From: Dongia rigui
GTDB lineage: Bacteria; Pseudomonadota; Alphaproteobacteria; Dongiales; Dongiaceae
Assembly (NCBI RefSeq): GCF_034044635.1
Contig: NZ_JAXCLX010000003.1
Coordinates: 1-64,000 of the forward strand
Reading direction: 5' to 3'
Length of the DNA: 64,000 nt
The notes under the pieces are model-generated. The model saw nothing but the letters and a program-made list of their open reading frames with translations. It did no database searches and was not told the DNA's origin. Made by a program: the position numbers and the translations under genes. Of this stretch, positions 17,355 to 24,968 are shown piece by piece; positions within the stretch are counted from its first letter, which is position 1, and each line of letters opens with the position of its first letter.

Positions 17355-17609
17355 TTATTTCGTCAGGATCAGGCGATGGTTGCGGGTGATGCGCAAACGA
17401 TAGGCAGAGCCTTCGAAATCGATGATCGCCTCGCGGGCGCCCTTGAGGATCGACTGCAGGTTCACGGTCTGAACGGGCTGGCGCGCCGGCGTCGCCGGGC
17501 GCTGTGAACTGCGCGGCAGAAGATGATTCCGCAGGCTGCGCACCTCGACCTCGACCGAAGGTGCCGAATGGGTGGTGGGGCGATGAAAGTCGATACCGTC
17601 TCTGTCCAT
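17355..17609 (-). CDS. hemP: Hemin uptake protein HemP
   Basis: An 84-residue protein. The last 35 residues (ILKGAREAIIDFEGSAYRLR, then ITRNHRLILTK) are the conserved HemP domain found with haem and iron uptake genes. Its biochemical role is unresolved, but in several bacteria it activates haem-receptor expression. The N-terminal half is poorly conserved and Pro/Arg-rich, making this a long family member. It faces bfd across a 250-base region that holds a Fur-type box, so iron repression is likely. No haem receptor gene is adjacent. Confidence 0.88.
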   Translation of the reverse strand: MDRDGIDFHRPTTHSAPSVEVEVRSLRNHLLPRSSQRPATPARQPVQTVNLQSILKGAREAIIDFEGSAYRLRITRNHRLILTK

Positions 17610-17672
17610 ATTCCACTCCCTAGGGCTGTCTGTGGGCGACCGGCCTTTTGGCTGGCGGCCGGCTCGCCGCTA

Positions 17673-17691
17673 GTTGCGAATGGTTCGCAAC
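17673..17691. promoter_or_regulatory. Perfect 8-3-8 inverted repeat upstream of hemP
   Basis: GTTGCGAA-TGG-TTCGCAAC is a perfect dyad about 65 bases upstream of the hemP start, in the divergent hemP-bfd region. It does not match the classic Fur box and may bind a second regulator or be a weaker iron-regulator site. Confidence 0.5.
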
Positions 17692-17723
17692 AACGACAGG
17701 GATATCAAATCACCAGGATGCCC

Positions 17724-17748
17724 GCAAGTGATAATTATTCTCATTTGC
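17724..17748. promoter_or_regulatory. Fur-type iron box between hemP and bfd
   Basis: A 25-base imperfect palindrome, bounded by GCAA and TTGC and centred on TGATAATTATTCTCA, closely matches the Fur consensus of alternating GATAAT/ATTATC half sites. It sits between divergent iron genes, where a Fur-family repressor would shut off both when iron is plentiful. Confidence 0.75.
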
Positions 17749-17791
17749 AGAGAAATTCGGGCGGTGAGACGGATGTCACGCAGACGTGTTA

Positions 17792-17821
17792 TTGACAATC
17801 ATTCGCAAGATGAACAAATAT
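17792..17821 (+). promoter_or_regulatory. Probable bfd promoter overlapping a second Fur-like site
   Basis: A perfect -35 TTGACA is followed after 18 bases by AAATAT, about 40 bases ahead of the bfd start. The spacer region reads AATCATTCGCAA, which resembles a Fur half-palindrome, so repressor binding would occlude the polymerase. Confidence 0.5.
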
Positions 17822-17862
17822 GGGTTCGTTGACCCAATGCCCCAAGGCAGGCCCGAGTACCG

Positions 17863-18081
17863 ATGTACGTCTGTATTTGTAACGGCTATCGCGAAAGCGA
17901 AATCGAACAGACCGCCCGTTCCGGCGGCCTGTCCTGCCCTGTCAAAGTCTATGAGGCGCTAGGCAGCGGCCCCTGCTGCGGGATGTGCCTGCCTACGGCG
18001 CAGGACGTCATCGACGGCGCGTTGAAGTCGTGCGGCCGCGCGGCGGCGAACGACGACGTGCTGCCGCTCGCTGCGGAATAA
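17863..18081 (+). CDS. bfd: Bacterioferritin-associated ferredoxin
   Basis: A 72-residue [2Fe-2S] protein with ligands C4, C6, C39 and C42 (MYVCICNG and PCCGMC). It reduces ferric iron inside bacterioferritin so that stored iron is released when iron is scarce. Length matches the family. It is followed by a palindromic repeat and then by convergent bfr, its partner. Opposite control of bfd (Fur-repressed) and bfr is the usual logic. Confidence 0.95.
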   Translation: MYVCICNGYRESEIEQTARSGGLSCPVKVYEALGSGPCCGMCLPTAQDVIDGALKSCGRAAANDDVLPLAAE

Positions 18082-18105
18082 AGCCGCTACTCAAATCTCA
18101 CAAGA

Positions 18106-18183
18106 CGTCATGCCCGGGCTTGACCCGGGGATCCACTGATTGCCTGGAGAGAGTGGATGCCCGGGTCAAGCCCGGGCATGACG
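18106..18183. repeat. Palindromic intergenic repeat, family B, short copy
   Basis: Outer arms of 23 bases (CGTCATGCCCGGGCTTGACC and on, against its exact complement) enclose the inner GGATCCACT/AGTGGATG pair. The whole 78-bp element can form one long hairpin. It shares core and ends with the long copy near 14.4 kb. It lies between convergent bfd and bfr, where it may terminate both transcripts. Confidence 0.8.
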
Positions 18184-18217
18184 AAACCAATGGGGATGTA
18201 AGAGGCCGGGAACCGGC

Positions 18218-18706
18218 TCAGGAGCCGCCGCCCTCACCCGCTTCGTATTGCGACTGAATGTAGTTCTGCAGGCCCATCTTGCCGAGGATGTCGAGCTGCG
18301 TCTCGAGGAAGTCGATATGCTCTTCCTCTGATTCCAGAATGTCGACCAGCAGCTCGCGGCTGACGAAATCGCCGATCTCTTCGCAGAGGCGAATGCCGGT
18401 CTTGAGTTCCGGATGGCCCTGCATTTCGAGCTTCAGGTCGCAGGTGAGGATTTCCTGCACGTTCTCGCCGATCATCAGCTTGCCGAGATCCTGCAGATTG
18501 GGCAGGCCTTCGAGGAACAGGATGCGCTCGATCAGCTTGTCGGCGTGTTTCATCTCGTCGATCGATTCGTGATACTCGTGCTCGCCGAGCTTCTTCATGC
18601 CCCAGTTCTTCAGCATGCGGGCATGCAGGAAGTATTGATTGATGGCGGTCAGCTCGTTCTTCAGAATCTTGTTGAGCATCTGGATGACTTTTTTGTCGCC
18701 CTTCAT
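18218..18706 (-). CDS. bfr: Bacterioferritin
   Basis: A 162-residue haem-containing ferritin that oxidises and stores iron in a 24-mer shell. All di-iron ferroxidase ligands are in place: E18, Y25, E51, H54, E94, E127 and H130. The haem ligand M52 is present in [13 protein letters not shown]. The C-terminal tail is Gly/Ser-rich. It lies convergent to bfd, which encodes its reductase partner. Confidence 0.97.
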   Translation of the reverse strand: MKGDKKVIQMLNKILKNELTAINQYFLHARMLKNWGMKKLGEHEYHESIDEMKHADKLIERILFLEGLPNLQDLGKLMIGENVQEILTCDLKLEMQGHPELKTGIRLCEEIGDFVSRELLVDILESEEEHIDFLETQLDILGKMGLQNYIQSQYEAGEGGGS

Positions 18707-18861
18707 GGCCGCCTCACTTTATGGAACCTGGGTTCGGTTGGATTCGTCAGCCACATTACCCGCATCTAACCCGTTCTAAAAGCTCGATTTTTCTGCAATT
18801 GCAACGCATAGTCAGTTGCGTAAGGCAGGATTGTGTTCGCACGGACGGGGTGGCGCCCAAG

Positions 18862-18890
18862 AAAAAGGCCGGGCTTTTGGGCCCGGCCTT
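18862..18890 (-). terminator. Intrinsic terminator of the glycerol operon
   Basis: On the minus strand an 8-bp stem (GGCCGGGC/GCCCGGCC) with loop CCAAAA is followed by TTTTTC. It lies 40 bases after the glpV stop, so it ends the long glpD-to-glpV transcript. Confidence 0.85.
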
Positions 18891-18930
18891 CAGTTTGGAG
18901 CAGCAAGCTGTTCCTATGACGCTAACTGAT

Positions 18931-20655
18931 TTACTGCTTGGGCGGGGTCGCCGGCCAGCTCTTGATCAGGGTGTCGTAGTCGATGGTCTCGCCTTTGGGC
19001 TTCTCGTTGGCGAGTTTCGGGTACGGCGCACCCGGGGCGTCGAACCATTCCTGGGCCGACTTCTTCGGGTTCATCTTCGGGCCGCATTCCTTCTGCACGC
19101 CGGACTTCTCGAGACGCTCGAGGACCTTGTCCTGAGCGGCGGCGAGGCTGTCCATGGCCGCCTGCGCGGTCTTGGCGCCAGACGAGGCGTCACCAATGTT
19201 CTGCCACCAGAGCTGAGCCAGCTTCGGATAGTCAGGAATGTTGGTGCCGGTCGGGCTCCACTGCACGCGGGCCGGCGAGCGGTAGAATTCGACCAGACCG
19301 CCAAGCTGCGGTGCACGTTCCGTAAAGCTCTTGTCCCAGATGTCGCTCTCGCGGATGAAGGTCAGGCCGACATGGCTCTTCTTCAAGCTGACCGTCTTCG
19401 ACGTGACGAACTGGGCATAGAGCCAGGCAGCCTTGCGGCGATCGACCGGGGTCGACTTCAGCAGGGTCCACGAACCGGCGTCCTGATAACCGAGCTTCAT
19501 GCCTTCCTGCCAATAGGCACCGTGCGGTGACGGGGCCATGCGCCATTTCGGCGTGCCGTCGGCATTCATGACCGGCAGACCCGGCTTCACCATGTCGGCG
19601 GTGAAGGCGGTATACCAGAACATCTGCTGGGCAATGGCACCCTGCGCCGGGACCGGGCCCGATTCAGAGAAGGTCATGCCAGCGGCATTGGCGGGAGCGT
19701 ACTTCTTCAGCCAGTCAACATACTTCTCGATCGAGTAGACGGCGGCCGGACCGTTGGTGTCGCCACCACGTTCGACCGTCGAGCCCGCCGGATGGCAGTC
19801 TTCGACGCGGATACCCCATTCGTCGACCGGCAGACCGTTCGGAATGCCCTTGTCGCCGGAGCCCGCCATCGACAGCCAGGCGTCGGTGAAACGCCAGCCG
19901 AGCGACGGATCTTTCTTGCCGTAGTCCATGTGGCCATAGACTTTGACGCCGTCGATTTCCTTGATGTCGTTGGTGAAGAATTCGGCGATGTCTTCATAGG
20001 CCGACCAGTTGACCGGCACGCCGAGCTCGTAGCCGTATTTGGCCTTGAACTTCGCCTTGATGTCCGGGTTGGTGAACCAGTCATAGCGGAACCAATAGAG
20101 GTTCGCGAACTGCTGGTCGGGCAGCTGGTAGACCTTGCCATCGGGCGCGGTCGTGAAGGACAGGCCGATGAAGTCCTTGAGGTCGAGTGTCGGGCTGGTG
20201 ACATCCTTGCCCTCGCCCGCCATCCAGTCGGTCAGCGGAATCGCCTGCTTGTAGCGGTAATGCGTGCCGATGAGATCGGAATCGTTGACCCAGGCGTCGT
20301 AGATGTTCTTGCCAGACTGCATCTGCGTCTGGATCTTTTCAACGACATCGCCTTCCTGGATGAGATCGTGCTTCAGCTTGATCCCGGTGATTTCAGTGAA
20401 GGCCTTGGCCAAGGTCTCTGACTCATAGGCGTGAGTCGTGATGGTTTCGGAGACGACGTTGATCTCCATGCCCTTGAAGGGTTCAGCGGCTTTAATGAAC
20501 CACTGCATTTCCTTCAACTGATCTTCTTTGGACAGGGTCGAAGGCTGGAACTCGGAATCGATCCACTTCTTCGCGGCGGCTTCATCAGCCATCGCGTGGA
20601 CCGGACCGAGGACCAGCAGCAGGACCGCTGCCGACACCCCTGAACGGATTTTCAT
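18931..20655 (-). CDS. glpV: Glycerol ABC transporter substrate-binding protein
   Basis: A 574-residue periplasmic binding protein, large for a sugar-type binding protein but right for GlpV. The signal peptide ends near VHAMADEA. Family 1 binding-protein features include EITGIKLKHDLIQEGDVVE, TQMQSGKNIYDAWVNDSDL and the late KSTPVDRRKAAWLYAQFV. The start ATG follows AAGGAGG. It is the last gene of an operon laid out glpD-S-T-P-Q-U-V, the order of the rhizobial glycerol transporter, and precedes an intrinsic terminator. Glycerol as substrate is inferred from that context. Confidence 0.9.
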   Translation of the reverse strand: MKIRSGVSAAVLLLVLGPVHAMADEAAAKKWIDSEFQPSTLSKEDQLKEMQWFIKAAEPFKGMEINVVSETITTHAYESETLAKAFTEITGIKLKHDLIQEGDVVEKIQTQMQSGKNIYDAWVNDSDLIGTHYRYKQAIPLTDWMAGEGKDVTSPTLDLKDFIGLSFTTAPDGKVYQLPDQQFANLYWFRYDWFTNPDIKAKFKAKYGYELGVPVNWSAYEDIAEFFTNDIKEIDGVKVYGHMDYGKKDPSLGWRFTDAWLSMAGSGDKGIPNGLPVDEWGIRVEDCHPAGSTVERGGDTNGPAAVYSIEKYVDWLKKYAPANAAGMTFSESGPVPAQGAIAQQMFWYTAFTADMVKPGLPVMNADGTPKWRMAPSPHGAYWQEGMKLGYQDAGSWTLLKSTPVDRRKAAWLYAQFVTSKTVSLKKSHVGLTFIRESDIWDKSFTERAPQLGGLVEFYRSPARVQWSPTGTNIPDYPKLAQLWWQNIGDASSGAKTAQAAMDSLAAAQDKVLERLEKSGVQKECGPKMNPKKSAQEWFDAPGAPYPKLANEKPKGETIDYDTLIKSWPATPPKQ

Positions 20656-20742
20656 GCCAGTTCCTCCTTGCGTGCGATTGACTTCACGACCCACCCGAGA
20701 TGCACGCCCACCCGGATTGGTCTTCTTGTCCCCTTTAAGACG

Positions 20743-21069
20743 TCAGACCCAGCGGAAGATGCCGCCGGCCAGCCCCAGGGAAATCAGTGTGGCGATCCAT
20801 ACACTCGTCACCTCGAACCCTTCCTCGCCGATGGGCAGCGTGGTCAGCGGATTGTTGCCCATGAGGTAGATCCAGAAGATGTGAATGAAGGCCGCGCAAA
20901 GCAGCGAAATGAACAGCCGGTCGCCGCGCGTCGTGGGAATGCGCAACACACCCACGCGCTCGGTTTCCGGCTTGAAGATCGCCAGCAGCGTCATGACGGT
21001 GAGCACACTGGCGAGCAAGGCGAAGAAGAGACCCGTTTGCCAGGTCCAGGCCATCCAAGCTGTTTCCAT
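20743..21069 (-). CDS. glpU: Small membrane protein GlpU (DUF2160)
   Basis: A 108-residue protein with three hydrophobic segments: about residues 8-30 (WQTGLFFALLASVLTVMTLL), 50-69 (LFISLLCAAFIHIFWIYLMG) and 88-104. It matches DUF2160, which occurs almost only inside glycerol ABC transporter operons, where its role is unproved. It may help assemble or tune the permease. The ATG start opens METAWMAWTWQ. Earlier sequence in the frame overlaps glpQ and is not coding. Confidence 0.88.
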   Translation of the reverse strand: METAWMAWTWQTGLFFALLASVLTVMTLLAIFKPETERVGVLRIPTTRGDRLFISLLCAAFIHIFWIYLMGNNPLTTLPIGEEGFEVTSVWIATLISLGLAGGIFRWV

Positions 21070-21086
21070 GGGATGTGGCCCTCCTC

Positions 21087-21878
21087 TTAGACGCGGCCCA
21101 GGGCAAAGCCCTTGGCGATGTAGTTGCGGACGAACCAGATGACGAGCGCGCCGGGGATGAGTGTCAGCACGCCGGCCGCCGACAACAGCCCCCAATCGAC
21201 ACCGGACGCGGAGACCGTGCGGGTCATGATCGAGGAGATCGCCTGGTTGTTGGTGAGGGTGCGGGCCAGCAAGAGCTCGACCCACGAGAACATGAAGCAG
21301 AAGAAGGCGGCGACGCCGATGCCGGAGGCAATCAGCGGCACGAAGATCTTCACGAAGAAGCGCGGGAAGGAATAGCCGTCGAGATAGGCCGTCTCGTCGA
21401 TCTCACGCGGGACGCCGGACATGAAGCCTTCCAAGATCCACACCGCCAGCGGCACATTGAAGATGCAATGTGCCAACGCCACGGCCCAGGGCGTGTCGAA
21501 GAGGCCCACTGCCGAATAGAGATTGAAGAAGGGCAGCGCGAAGACGGCCGGGGGCGCCATGCGGTTGGTGAGCAGCCAGAAGAAGAGATGCTTGTCGCCC
21601 ATGAAGCGGTAGCGCGAGAAGGCATAGGCTGCCGGCAGCGCCACCAGGATCGAGATCACGGTGTTGATCGCGACATAGGTGAGCGAGAAGACGAAGCCGT
21701 CGAACCACGCCGGATTAGTGAAAATCTCGTGGTAGTTCTGCAAGGTCGGCGCGGTCGGGAACAAGGTCATCGACGTCGTGATCTCGGTCGTCGTCTTGAA
21801 GCTCATATTGATGAGCCAGTAGATCGGCAGCATCAGGAAGATGAGATAGAGAGCGAGGATGAGGTGGCGGCTTTTCAT
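21087..21878 (-). CDS. glpQ: Glycerol ABC transporter permease
   Basis: A 263-residue inner-membrane permease with six predicted helices and the cytoplasmic coupling loop EIDETAYLDGYSFPRFFVKI, an EAA-type motif that docks onto the ATPase. It belongs to the MalG-like group of sugar permeases. The start chosen is the ATG at KSRHLILALY, four bases after the glpP stop. It pairs with GlpP to form the channel. Confidence 0.92.
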   Translation of the reverse strand: MKSRHLILALYLIFLMLPIYWLINMSFKTTTEITTSMTLFPTAPTLQNYHEIFTNPAWFDGFVFSLTYVAINTVISILVALPAAYAFSRYRFMGDKHLFFWLLTNRMAPPAVFALPFFNLYSAVGLFDTPWAVALAHCIFNVPLAVWILEGFMSGVPREIDETAYLDGYSFPRFFVKIFVPLIASGIGVAAFFCFMFSWVELLLARTLTNNQAISSIMTRTVSASGVDWGLLSAAGVLTLIPGALVIWFVRNYIAKGFALGRV

Positions 21879-21882
21879 GGCC

Positions 21883-22785
21883 TCACGCCTCCTTGGGCGT
21901 TGCTTCGCGGTCTGCATCGACATTCGTCATGACTGTGTAGAACAGCCAGCAGGCAGCGAGGATGATGAGGTTGTAGACGATCGACATGGCAGCGGCGGAG
22001 CCGAGGTCGAACTGACCCAAGGCGAGCTTCACCAGATCGATCGAGAGGATGGTGGTGGAATTGCCCGGGCCGCCGCCGGTGACGACGAAGGGCTCGGTAT
22101 AGATCATGAAGCTGTCCATGAAGCGGAGCAGCACGCCGATGAGGAGCACGCGGCGGAGCTTCGGCAGTTCGATGGTCATGAAGACCGCAAAGCGCGAGGC
22201 GCCGTCGATCTTGGCGGCCTGGTAATAGGCGTCGGGGATCGAGCGCAGGCCCGCATAAGAGAGGAGTGCGATGAGCGAGGTCCAGTGCCAGACGTCCATG
22301 ACGACGATGGTGATCCAGGCAGAGAGTGGCCCCAGCGTGTAATTGTAGTCGATGCCGAGGTGATTGACGATCCAGCCCAGCAAGCCGATGTCCTCACGCG
22401 CGAAGATCTGCCAGATGGTGCCGACCACGTTCCAGGGCACCAGCAGCGGCAGTGCCATGACGACCAGGGTGAAGGCTACGCCCGCACCCTTTTTGGGCAT
22501 GCAGAGGCCCACAAGCACACCCAGCGGCACTTCGACGGCAAGGATGATCGCCGAGAACAGCGCATTGCGGCCGAGCGAGTCGAAGAAACGGCCGCCGAGA
22601 TCGGTCGAGGGGTCGAGCAGTTCCTGGAACCAGCCGAGGCCGTTCCAGAAGAACTCGTTATTGCCGAAGGTATCCTGGACCGAATAGTTGACGACCGTCA
22701 TCAGCGGCACGATCGCGTTGAAGGCGACGATGAGCACCACCGGCAGAGCCAGGAACCAGGCGCGATTATCGATTGGCTTGTCCAT
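21883..22785 (-). CDS. glpP: Glycerol ABC transporter permease
   Basis: A 300-residue MalF-like permease. Hydrophobic helices begin near residue 10 (WFLALPVVLIVAFNAIVPL), and the coupling loop reads DAYYQAAKIDGASRFAVFMT. It forms a heterodimer with GlpQ. It starts six bases after the glpT stop and lies within a tightly packed operon. Confidence 0.92.
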   Translation of the reverse strand: MDKPIDNRAWFLALPVVLIVAFNAIVPLMTVVNYSVQDTFGNNEFFWNGLGWFQELLDPSTDLGGRFFDSLGRNALFSAIILAVEVPLGVLVGLCMPKKGAGVAFTLVVMALPLLVPWNVVGTIWQIFAREDIGLLGWIVNHLGIDYNYTLGPLSAWITIVVMDVWHWTSLIALLSYAGLRSIPDAYYQAAKIDGASRFAVFMTIELPKLRRVLLIGVLLRFMDSFMIYTEPFVVTGGGPGNSTTILSIDLVKLALGQFDLGSAAAMSIVYNLIILAACWLFYTVMTNVDADREATPKEA

Positions 22786-22791
22786 GGTCCC

Positions 22792-23868
22792 TTACCCTTC
22801 CACCAGATGCCCGTCGGCATAGACATGGAGATGTTTCTGATCGACGCTGAGGCGCGCCACATCGCCATCGATGCGCGCATCTTCCGGCATGATGACGGCA
22901 AGCGGCATGCCTTCGAGCTCGACACGGGCGATCTGGAAGCGGCCGGTATCCTCGACCCGCTTCACCTTCACGGGAATGCCGTCGGCCGTGCCGTTGAGCG
23001 TGATGAATTCCGGACGGATGCCAAGCTCGATCTTCTTCGCACCGGCGGGTGCGGTGACGGGCCGGCCCAAAGCGATCTGGTGTGGGCCGATGCGGGCGAC
23101 ATCGCCGGCAACCTCGGCCGCAATGACGTTCATGCCGGGGGAGCCGATGAAATAGCCGACGAAGGTATGGGCGGGCCGCTCGAACAGTTCCTGCGGCGTG
23201 CCGATCTGCACGACCTCGCCGTCATACATGACGATGACCTTGTCGGCGATGGTGAGGGCTTCGGTCTGGTCATGCGTCACATAGACCATGGTGACGTTGG
23301 ATTGCTCATGCACCCGCTTCAACTGCGCCCTGAGCTGCCATTTCATATGCGGATCGATGACGGTGAGCGGCTCGTCGAACAGGATGGCGCCGACATCGGC
23401 GCGCACCAGGCCGCGGCCCAGCGAGATTTTCTGCTTCATGTCGGCGGTGAGGCCGCGCGCCTTGCGCGTTAGATCGCGCTCGAGATCCAGCATCTTGGCC
23501 ACTTCCTTCACGCGCGCATCGATGGCGGCGGCCGGGACATGGCGGTTTTTGAGGGGGAAGGCGAGATTCTGATAGACGGTCATGGTGTCGTAGATGACCG
23601 GAAACTGGAACACCTGGGCGATGTTGAGCTGCTCGGTCGGCAGCGCCGTCACATCCTTGCCGTCGAAGAAGATTTGCCCCTGGCTTGGCTTCACCAGGCC
23701 GGAGACGATGTTGAGAAGCGTGGTCTTGCCGCAGCCCGAGGGGCCGAGGAGCGCATAGGCACCGCCCTGCTCCCAGGTCATGTTCATGGGTTTCAGCGCA
23801 TAATCCGACGGCTGGGTCGGATTGGGCTTGTAGGAATGGGCGAGGTTCTTGAGTTCGATCTTGGCCAT
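22792..23868 (-). CDS. glpT: Glycerol ABC transporter ATPase with degenerate signature motif
   Basis: A 358-residue ATPase with Walker A GPSGCGKT (42-49), Walker B ILFDEP (162-167) and the switch His at 199 in VTHDQTEA. The ABC signature, normally LSGGQ, reads LTADMKQ (about 140-146). The C-terminal regulatory domain resembles MalK (ELGIRPEFITL). Next to GlpS, which has the opposite defect, it should form one normal and one degenerate ATP site. The gene follows glpS by five bases. Confidence 0.93.
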   Translation of the reverse strand: MAKIELKNLAHSYKPNPTQPSDYALKPMNMTWEQGGAYALLGPSGCGKTTLLNIVSGLVKPSQGQIFFDGKDVTALPTEQLNIAQVFQFPVIYDTMTVYQNLAFPLKNRHVPAAAIDARVKEVAKMLDLERDLTRKARGLTADMKQKISLGRGLVRADVGAILFDEPLTVIDPHMKWQLRAQLKRVHEQSNVTMVYVTHDQTEALTIADKVIVMYDGEVVQIGTPQELFERPAHTFVGYFIGSPGMNVIAAEVAGDVARIGPHQIALGRPVTAPAGAKKIELGIRPEFITLNGTADGIPVKVKRVEDTGRFQIARVELEGMPLAVIMPEDARIDGDVARLSVDQKHLHVYADGHLVEG

Positions 23869-23873
23869 GGCGC

Positions 23874-24968
23874 TTACCGGCCCCCTTCCGATTGCGGAGC
23901 ACGCACCAGACGGCCATTGCCGTCGAAGACGAAGAAGCGCGCGGGGTCGAGATAGATGGTGAGGTCGGTGCCGGGGTTGAGCTCGTAGACGCCGGCCTCC
24001 AGCGCGATCCAGCGGAAGCCGCCGACATCGACATGGATGAAGCTTTCCGAGCCGGTGATTTCGCTGACCGCCGTCTTGGCGGCGAGCGGCACCAGGCCGG
24101 GGCGGTTGTTGACGGCGACATGGTTCGGACGGAAACCAACCACATAACTGCCGGCAGCCAGGCCCTGCAGCGTACCGACCTGCGGGACGTGCTGCCCGTT
24201 GGGGAGATGCGCGTGCGAACCGTCGAGTTCGAGATCGACGAAATTCATCGGCGGGTCGGAGAAGACCTCAGCAGTGATGCGATCATGCGGCTGGCGATAG
24301 ACGTCGACGGTGCGGCCGTATTGCGTGACGCGGCCCTCATGCAGGGTTGCCGTGTTGCCGCCAAGGAGCAGCGCTTCCGAAGGTTCGGTCGTTGCATAGA
24401 CGAAGACCGCGCCGCTCTCGCTGAAAATGCGCGGCAATTCGGCGCGGAGTTCCTCGCGCAGCTTGTAATCGAGATTGGCGAGCGGCTCGTCGAGGAGGAC
24501 GAGATCGGCCCCTTTCACCAGCGCGCGGGCAATCGCGGTGCGCTGCTGCTGGCCGCCGGAAAGTTCCAAGGGCGTGCGTTGCAGATAGGGCTCGAGGCGC
24601 AGAAGCGAGGCGGCGCGCGCCACCTTGGCCTCGATCTCGGCCTTCGGCACGCCCTGGACGCGCAAGGGAGAGGCGATGTTCTCGTAGACGCTCAAGGCCG
24701 GGTAGTTGATGAACTGCTGATAGACCATGGCGACATTGCGCTTCCTGACCGGCACGCGGGTCATGTCGCGACCGTCATAGGAAACGCGCCCGGCACTGGG
24801 TTGATCGAGGCCAGCCAGCAAGCGCATCAAGGTCGTCTTGCCGGAGAGTGTCGCCCCCAGCAACACGTTGATGGTGCCGCGCTCCAGGCGCAACGAGGTG
24901 GGGTGGATGTGCACCGCACCCCGCACCGTCAGGCCGACATTTTCAAGTTCAACTGCCACGAAGATCAC
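23874..24968 (-). CDS. glpS: Glycerol ABC transporter ATPase lacking the switch histidine
   Basis: About 364 residues. Walker A is GATLSGKT (38-45), the signature LSGGQ is canonical (136-140) and Walker B is LVLLDEP. The H-loop reads VYATTEPSEA, so Thr194 replaces the switch His. The C-terminal MalK-like domain is present. The open frame begins at a GTG that overlaps the glpD stop. A second GTG three codons later has AGGTGA at proper spacing and could be the true start. With GlpT it forms the ATP-binding pair of the glycerol transporter. Confidence 0.92.
   Translation of the reverse strand: MIFVAVELENVGLTVRGAVHIHPTSLRLERGTINVLLGATLSGKTTLMRLLAGLDQPSAGRVSYDGRDMTRVPVRKRNVAMVYQQFINYPALSVYENIASPLRVQGVPKAEIEAKVARAASLLRLEPYLQRTPLELSGGQQQRTAIARALVKGADLVLLDEPLANLDYKLREELRAELPRIFSESGAVFVYATTEPSEALLLGGNTATLHEGRVTQYGRTVDVYRQPHDRITAEVFSDPPMNFVDLELDGSHAHLPNGQHVPQVGTLQGLAAGSYVVGFRPNHVAVNNRPGLVPLAAKTAVSEITGSESFIHVDVGGFRWIALEAGVYELNPGTDLTIYLDPARFFVFDGNGRLVRAPQSEGGR

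Noticed and set aside
18707-18800. TTTTAGAAC-like sequence upstream of bfr as an Irr iron-control element
   Set aside because: Only one half-site is present with no matching second half, so the call is too weak.
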